64,000 nt of DNA from assembly GCA_949361645.1 (NCBI GenBank), contig OX442417.1, forward strand, positions 4,318,319-4,382,318. The letters are read 5' to 3'. Positions within the stretch are counted from its first letter, which is position 1, and each line of letters begins with the position of its first letter. The notes beneath the pieces are model-generated. The model was not told where the DNA came from. It ran no database searches and saw only the letters and a program-made list of their open reading frames with translations. Source of the stretch: Spongilla lacustris (Eukaryota; Porifera; Demospongiae; Spongillida; Spongillidae). Below, one piece after another: positions 59,022 through 64,000 of this stretch. Position numbers and translations under genes: made by a program.

Positions 59022-59585
59022 TACTTATAAAAATTCTCAAAAGGGTTAGGCGAGTCAAGTATATCGTTAATAAAATCCCCTTGTTTAATAATTTCAATTT
59101 TCTAGTAGTCCACCAAGAACACTGATTTCTATGCTTACATATAACAACAAGATATAAGAGCTTTCAATAGCTAACATGTACATTTAGATGCAGATGCATT
59201 AAAATTTGGATTTAAAAAACACAGAGTGTAGAAATATCAAAATTAAGATCTCATAATTGCTGGTGGACAAGATGATCTACAATGAAAGATGACACTGTTC
59301 ATATTGCATTTATAATGCACCTTGGGCCTAGTATAGTTCACCAGAAGTTGCATACTATGTTGACAAAACCTGATGTGTAGGGTTTGGTGAAATGAAATTA
59401 TATAGTGAATAGTAGGAATTTTAGCCATGAATTATACTGTATTCTGTACATAGTTGATCCAGTACTTCAATTTAACATACCATTATAATAATACTTAACG
59501 AGGCTCATACTTATATTTGTGGCCACCAATCACCCAAGATACTTGTGTACTACATAATACATTATTATGTGCCAATGACTATTCA
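58785..59585. repeat. Left arm of a long inverted duplication
   Basis: This arm matches 61600-62735 in inverse orientation across both the transposon right half and its outside flank (for example AATTTCAATTTTCTAGTAGT and CATATTGCATTTATAATGCA). Divergence is clear but low, with scattered indels. Confidence 0.85.
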
Positions 59586-60009
59586 ATGGAGTTTTTAAAC
59601 ATTGATCTACAAACTTGGGAGGAACAAAAGGGAACTCCTTTGCTCTGATGCAATGTTACCAGCAAGCATTACCCAGACCGTTGTTAACAATGATTACCCT
59701 ATACAGAGTACGGCATTAACCAATAAGGATTACTTCCAAATGGTTTAATGGATTTGGCAGTCCAGTTTTACTCTCAGAAAAATAGAAAAGGCCATCTACT
59801 AATGCTGTTTTTCTGCAGTGTTTTCCTGCCTTCTAGTAAAACACAGTAATCCTTCCTTATTAGTATATAGATACCTACCACAGTGTACGCCAGGACATTA
59901 GACAAAATGTTGATACTCACATTGCATGTCTAAATGCAGTTAGTGATTAACCCTCAGTACACTACAAATATCTACACCCACACTTAAAACACATTTACCT
60001 AAAACCACA

Positions 60010-60200
60010 CTACACTATGGCACTTACTTATACCTCCGCTACACACATGTACTCATACACTACACTACACACATGTGCACATACACTACACTACACATAC
60101 ACTACACATACACTACACTACACCTACACCTACACTATGTGCACATACCTACACTGCACTAAACTTAACATAGCTACATTCCTACACCCACATATCTACA
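60010..60200. repeat. ACACTAC-rich simple repeat
   Basis: Irregular CATACACTACACTACAC words. Compositionally the inverse of the array at 60415-60780. Confidence 0.75.
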
Positions 60201-60414
60201 CACACACATACTAAGATCTGCACATACACTTACACCCACACACATTACACAAGTGTGGTGTGCATGAGTTAGGTGTGTAGTGTGTTTAGGTAGGGTGGGT
60301 GTTGGTGCATTTCATGTTGTGGGAATTTACATGCCGTTCAATTTAATTAATGTAAGTAAATAAGGAGGATTCAATACATCTAGAAGTACATGCATACATA
60401 AATTGATCAAGGTA

Positions 60415-60785
60415 CACTATGTGTAGAGAAGTGTGAATGTAGCACAGTATAGTGTGGGTGTAGGTATGTGCAGTGTAGTGTGGGCGTAGGTATGTGTAGT
60501 GTAGAGTGCAGGGTGTAGGTATGTGTAGTGTAGAGTGGGTGTAGGTATGTGTAGTGTAGAGTGGATGTAGGTATGTGTAGTGTAGAGTGGGTGTAAGTAC
60601 ATGTATGTGTAGTGTATGTATGTGTAGTGTAGTGTGGGTGTAGGTATGTGTAGTGTAGTGTGGGTGTAGGTATGTGTAGTGTAGTGTGGGTGTAGGTATG
60701 TGTAGTGTATGTATGCGTAGTATAGTGTGGGTGTAGGTATGTGTAGTGTATGTATGTGTAGTGTAGTGTGGGTGTAGGTATGTGT
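60415..60785. repeat. 26-bp minisatellite, TGTGGGTGTAGGTATGTGTAG
   Basis: About 14 units of a GTGTGGGTGTAGGTATGTGT plus AGTGTA type with variants. Long open frames on - reading HTYTTHTY are artefacts of composition. Confidence 0.85.
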
Positions 60786-61599
60786 ACCATATTAATTACT
60801 AAGTACATTTACATCCAGCCATGTACTGGTACACACTTCCCTACCAAATACATTTTTCATGCATGTGCACCAACTAAATTCTATGCCTTTAAGTTGGGAC
60901 TTATTGTCTAATGTAATGTCCTGGTTGTTTTACTGCAACACCAGAAAACACTGCAGATTATTTTAAACATGACCTATTCTAGTTTACTCTGTGTACTACC
61001 ATTTTTGTAGTAATCCTGTGTTACAATGTGTAGAGCAATACAAATCCTTGTAATGTGATATCAAATTGTGTGAAAGCTGTTGGATGTTGATGCAGGTGAG
61101 CTGTTCATGGTCAGTGCTAAACGTACATTTAAACTCATGCAAGATACAGACTATCTTTATTCCTCACCATGATTTTCAGCTACACATTTTTACTTGTCCA
61201 GTTGTAACTATTAGAAATACCTTGCATGAGCATGTCATATGTGCCAACAATATTGTCACGTGCAAGTCTCATCTGAAAGATGTTGATCTATCCCCTTTTG
61301 TAAACTGTAATATCCCTTTAAATAGGCTGCAGTATATTTGATTATACGTGTCCCTTCAGTCCTACTCTGTATAGGGGTAATCGTTGTAAACTACAGTCTG
61401 AGGCTTGCTGATATGATTGCATCAGTGCAAAAGCAGTTTGCATTTGTCCCTCCTTTGGTTTCATATTGATTATTAATGTTTTAACTGCATGCAGCCCACA
61501 GTGTATACTTGTTTGGTTAAAGGTGAAAGGACATTAATGACGTTGATTTGTACAGCAATTGTAAAATCAGGCTAATGAATTCTTTTAAGACGTCAGTGG
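60786..61599. other. Spacer between the inverted arms
   Basis: No gene supported. A 91-codon frame at 61066 has no family signature. Confidence 0.4.
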
Positions 61600-62735
61600 C
61601 ACATAATAATTCATGCATGTACTATGCGGCACACAAGTATTTTAGGGGATTGGTGGCCACAAATATAATTATGAGCTTCATTAAGTAGTGTTGTATTAAA
61701 GGATAAATTGAAAAGTACTGGTATGCACAGAATACAGTATATTGAATTTAGGATACTCCTACTATTCAATTCCACCAAGCACTTGACTTGCCTAACCATT
61801 ATGTTTCATCTACATTTACACAACTTCTGGTTAACTATACTAGACCTAAGGTGCATTATAAATGCAATATGAACAGTGTCATCTTTCATTGCTGATAATC
61901 TTGTCCACCAGCAATTATCTTGATATTTCTACCCTCCCAAGGTGGTACGTGTTTTTTAGATCTGAATTTTAATGCATCTGCATCTAAATGTACATGTTAA
62001 CTATTGAAAGCTCTTATATTGAACTTTTATCTTGTTTTTATATGTAAGCACTATACTTGGTGGACTACTAGAAAATTGAAATTATTAAACAAGGGGATTT
62101 CACTTTTGAATTATTAACTATCCACCTGACTCGGCTAATCCTTTTGAGAATTTTTATAAGTAGGGGAGAAGTGGGTTAGTTGAGCCACCCCCTTTTTTTA
62201 ACTCTACAAAAAAACCATACTTGAATTATGCTAACATATATTAAGTGCAATGACTAGCTTTTTGTCCTACATAAGGATTTTGTTTTGTATTCATTATTAC
62301 AACCACGAGAGGCAATTTAAATATCACTAGTGAAGAATCTGAGCTCTTCCCTTGTGATGAGATCTAAGATGTATATACATGTATTGGATACAGAGACATT
62401 AATGTTCACATAAACACACTTAAAAATACTAATTTGTCTTTGGTGGGTAAACATATACCCAGAATGGCCCTGGCAATGGCTTGGACAAGGGTGAAGTTTA
62501 GCCTGCCATATATTTCAGCCAAGACTTGACTCTTGTGGCAGGAAGAGGTGGTGGCAATGTAGGATGCGAGGCGGGAGAAGGTGGTGTGAGTTTCTTTGCC
62601 CCAGTTACAATATTGTCCACAGCGAATGGGACACAAACCCACCCACAATGTAATAGTCAAAAATAAGAAATTTGTTGATCAGAGTGAAATTCTATTTTCT
62701 TAAAGTCTGTGCTCTCATCAATGATATTTCCGTTT
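61600..62735. repeat. Right arm of the long inverted duplication
   Basis: The inverse of 58785-59585. It contains the transposon terminus (TAGGGGAGAAGTGGGTTAGT at about 62162) running inward. Between about 62300 and 62650 a retroelement tail is inserted that the left arm lacks. Confidence 0.85.
62420..62650 (-). pseudogene. Retroelement C-terminal domain relic 4
   Basis: On - it reads RCGQYCNWGKETHTTFSRLA, then SSCHKSQVLAEIYGRLNFTL and VQAIARAILGI, matching relic 2 (YCNWVK; SDMFGRLNITLVRAIARAI). It sits inside the right arm of the inverted duplication as an extra segment, so it arrived after the duplication or was lost from the other arm. Confidence 0.6.
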
Positions 62736-62749
62736 CAGTCTTGGGTGGT

Positions 62750-63720
62750 TCCATTGGTAGTGTTTGGAGAAGGGCAGGTGTATGCACAGTTCATGGCTTG
62801 TAGTGTGAAGGTTGGCATCTCCACTGGCATCATACCTACTGACCCCAGCTTGTTTGGGCACCCCTGCTGGCAATGCAGGGTCTGGTAACCCCATCTGTAA
62901 GAGAGATGGTGGCTCCACTACTTGCAGTGTGGAGGCATTAATAGTAATTTCACTTGCATTGTGCGGCTGTTGAGTTCACTTGCAGTGATCAATGGGGGAT
63001 GGTGGTTGACACCATTGGTCCAGGTGGCTGGTCCCAGTGTGTGGAGCACTTGCAGTCAGGGCTTATGGTTCCACTATTTGGGGAGGGGCAGATGTACGTA
63101 CAGTACTTTATGGGGACTACTTGTAGTGTGAGGGTGGCATCTCCACTGGCATCTATTGACCCCTGCTTGTGTGGGCTCCCCTGCTGGCAGTGCAGGGTCT
63201 GGTAACCCCATCCGTAAGAGAGCTGGTGGCTCCACTACTTGCAGTGTGGAGGTATTATTTGTAAGTTCGCGAGGCAGTAGTGATGGGGACTGGTGGTTTT
63301 GCTGTGTGAGGAGGATGGCTCATTGGCCCTTTGAACTTGCAGAGAACAATCAATAGTGGGGTGCTGGACCAATGGGGTTCTGCTTACATGCATGTTCATG
63401 TATAGGGCCATTTGCAGTGAGGGCTAATAGTTCCACTGGTAGTGTTGGGAGGGTGCATGTGTGGCTTCCCTTGGTACATGTACATGTAGTTCATGGCTTC
63501 CCTGAAATTGTGAGGGCTGCTGCCAACTCCATTTGCAGCGAGAGGGTTAGTATTGTCTCCACTTGTACTGTCCATTGGTTAGTTGGTAGCTCCTGTGTAG
63601 GGTCTGATATGGGCGGGTGGTTCCATAGGTAATGCGGGTTGGTGGCTCTGCATGGCATCTGTTGGTTATGCGGGGCTGCTAGCTGTGCAGTGTAGTAGTG
63701 AGGACCCATATGTGGGGGGC
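62750..63720. repeat. ~316-bp tandem repeat, about three units
   Basis: GGCATCTCCACTGGCAT, then CCCCTGCTGGCA(A/G)TGCAGGG, TAAGAGAG(A/C)TGGTGGCTCC and CTTGCAGTGTGGAGG, recur with a spacing of about 316 bases. The third unit is more diverged. No conserved frame. Confidence 0.8.
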
Positions 63721-64000
63721 GGGGCCGGCGGCTCTTTTAGTGCTTTAGCGGCTGCTTACTCCCTACAACCACCATCGTCAGTGGTATGACCGCTGTGACT
63801 ACAGTTCTCAATCTCCCCATCCTCGTCGAATGTATCTTAAACATCGATCGTCGTCGAACTCGTCCGCCGATTGAAACTCTTACGAGCTTGCCTTCAGTGG
63901 ACGTCGCCATGCATGCATATCATTTATCTACACAGAAGATAACGAATATCAACTGTGACAGGGACGATAGATTAAAATTATACTTACCCAGCTAGCTATA
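63721..64000. other. Right edge of the window
   Basis: No gene is supported. The frame at 63786-63995 has no family signature. Confidence 0.35.

Noticed and set aside
60407..60808. 133-codon - strand frame rich in His-Tyr-Thr
   Set aside because: Translation of the 26-bp minisatellite.

Overview
This window is eukaryotic, almost certainly from the nuclear genome of a marine or aquatic invertebrate animal. Coding regions are split by introns with GT..AG signals, a TRP-channel gene can be followed through 15 exons, and the space between genes is full of microsatellites, minisatellites and cut-and-paste transposon remains. The palindromic octamer TACATGTA recurs throughout the non-coding DNA. 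A sponge or other early-branching animal is plausible, but the sequence does not prove it. I found no rRNA, tRNA, CRISPR or prokaryotic operon structure.

Layout. Bases 1-12.5 kb hold repeats only: an old dispersed repeat, a palindromic GC cluster, a small MITE, poly-G repeats, and a 24-bp minisatellite split by an insertion. From 12.5 to 21 kb is a transposon cluster. It contains a hAT-type element carrying two nested insertions, a decayed two-gene ISL2EU-like element (a SWIM-type zinc-finger gene facing a THAP/DDE transposase gene), an internally deleted Ty3/gypsy element beside it, and a second hAT family. From 23.2 to 28.15 kb is the best gene of the window, a TRPA-like cation channel on the + strand. 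From 28.8 to 38.5 kb are more mobile elements, including a second copy of the first hAT family, two retroelement C-terminal relics and a 1.5-kb element that is almost entirely inverted repeat.

A single-exon ORF of 324 codons lies at 38.8-39.7 kb. The C-terminal part of a leucine-rich protein with one in-frame stop lies at 47.0-47.75 kb. Between them are a 1.7-kb 19-bp minisatellite, a fold-back element and a 272-bp AGGG array. A two-exon small membrane-protein gene is on the - strand at 49.2-50.2 kb. The last two exons of a Ser/Thr/Pro-rich single-pass membrane protein are on the + strand at 54.7-55.6 kb. The right end (55.9-64 kb) holds a fold-back element, a TA-flanked transposon, a 3.9-kb inverted duplication that copied half of that transposon, and a roughly 316-bp tandem repeat.

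The genes do not form a pathway. The main interest is the record of transposition. Nested insertions can be checked against empty copies inside this same window, target-site duplications (TSDs) are readable, and many elements consist almost wholly of inverted repeat. The TRPA-like gene also shows an internal exon-intron duplication, a pair of compensating frameshifts and a perfect 65-bp palindrome in an intron.
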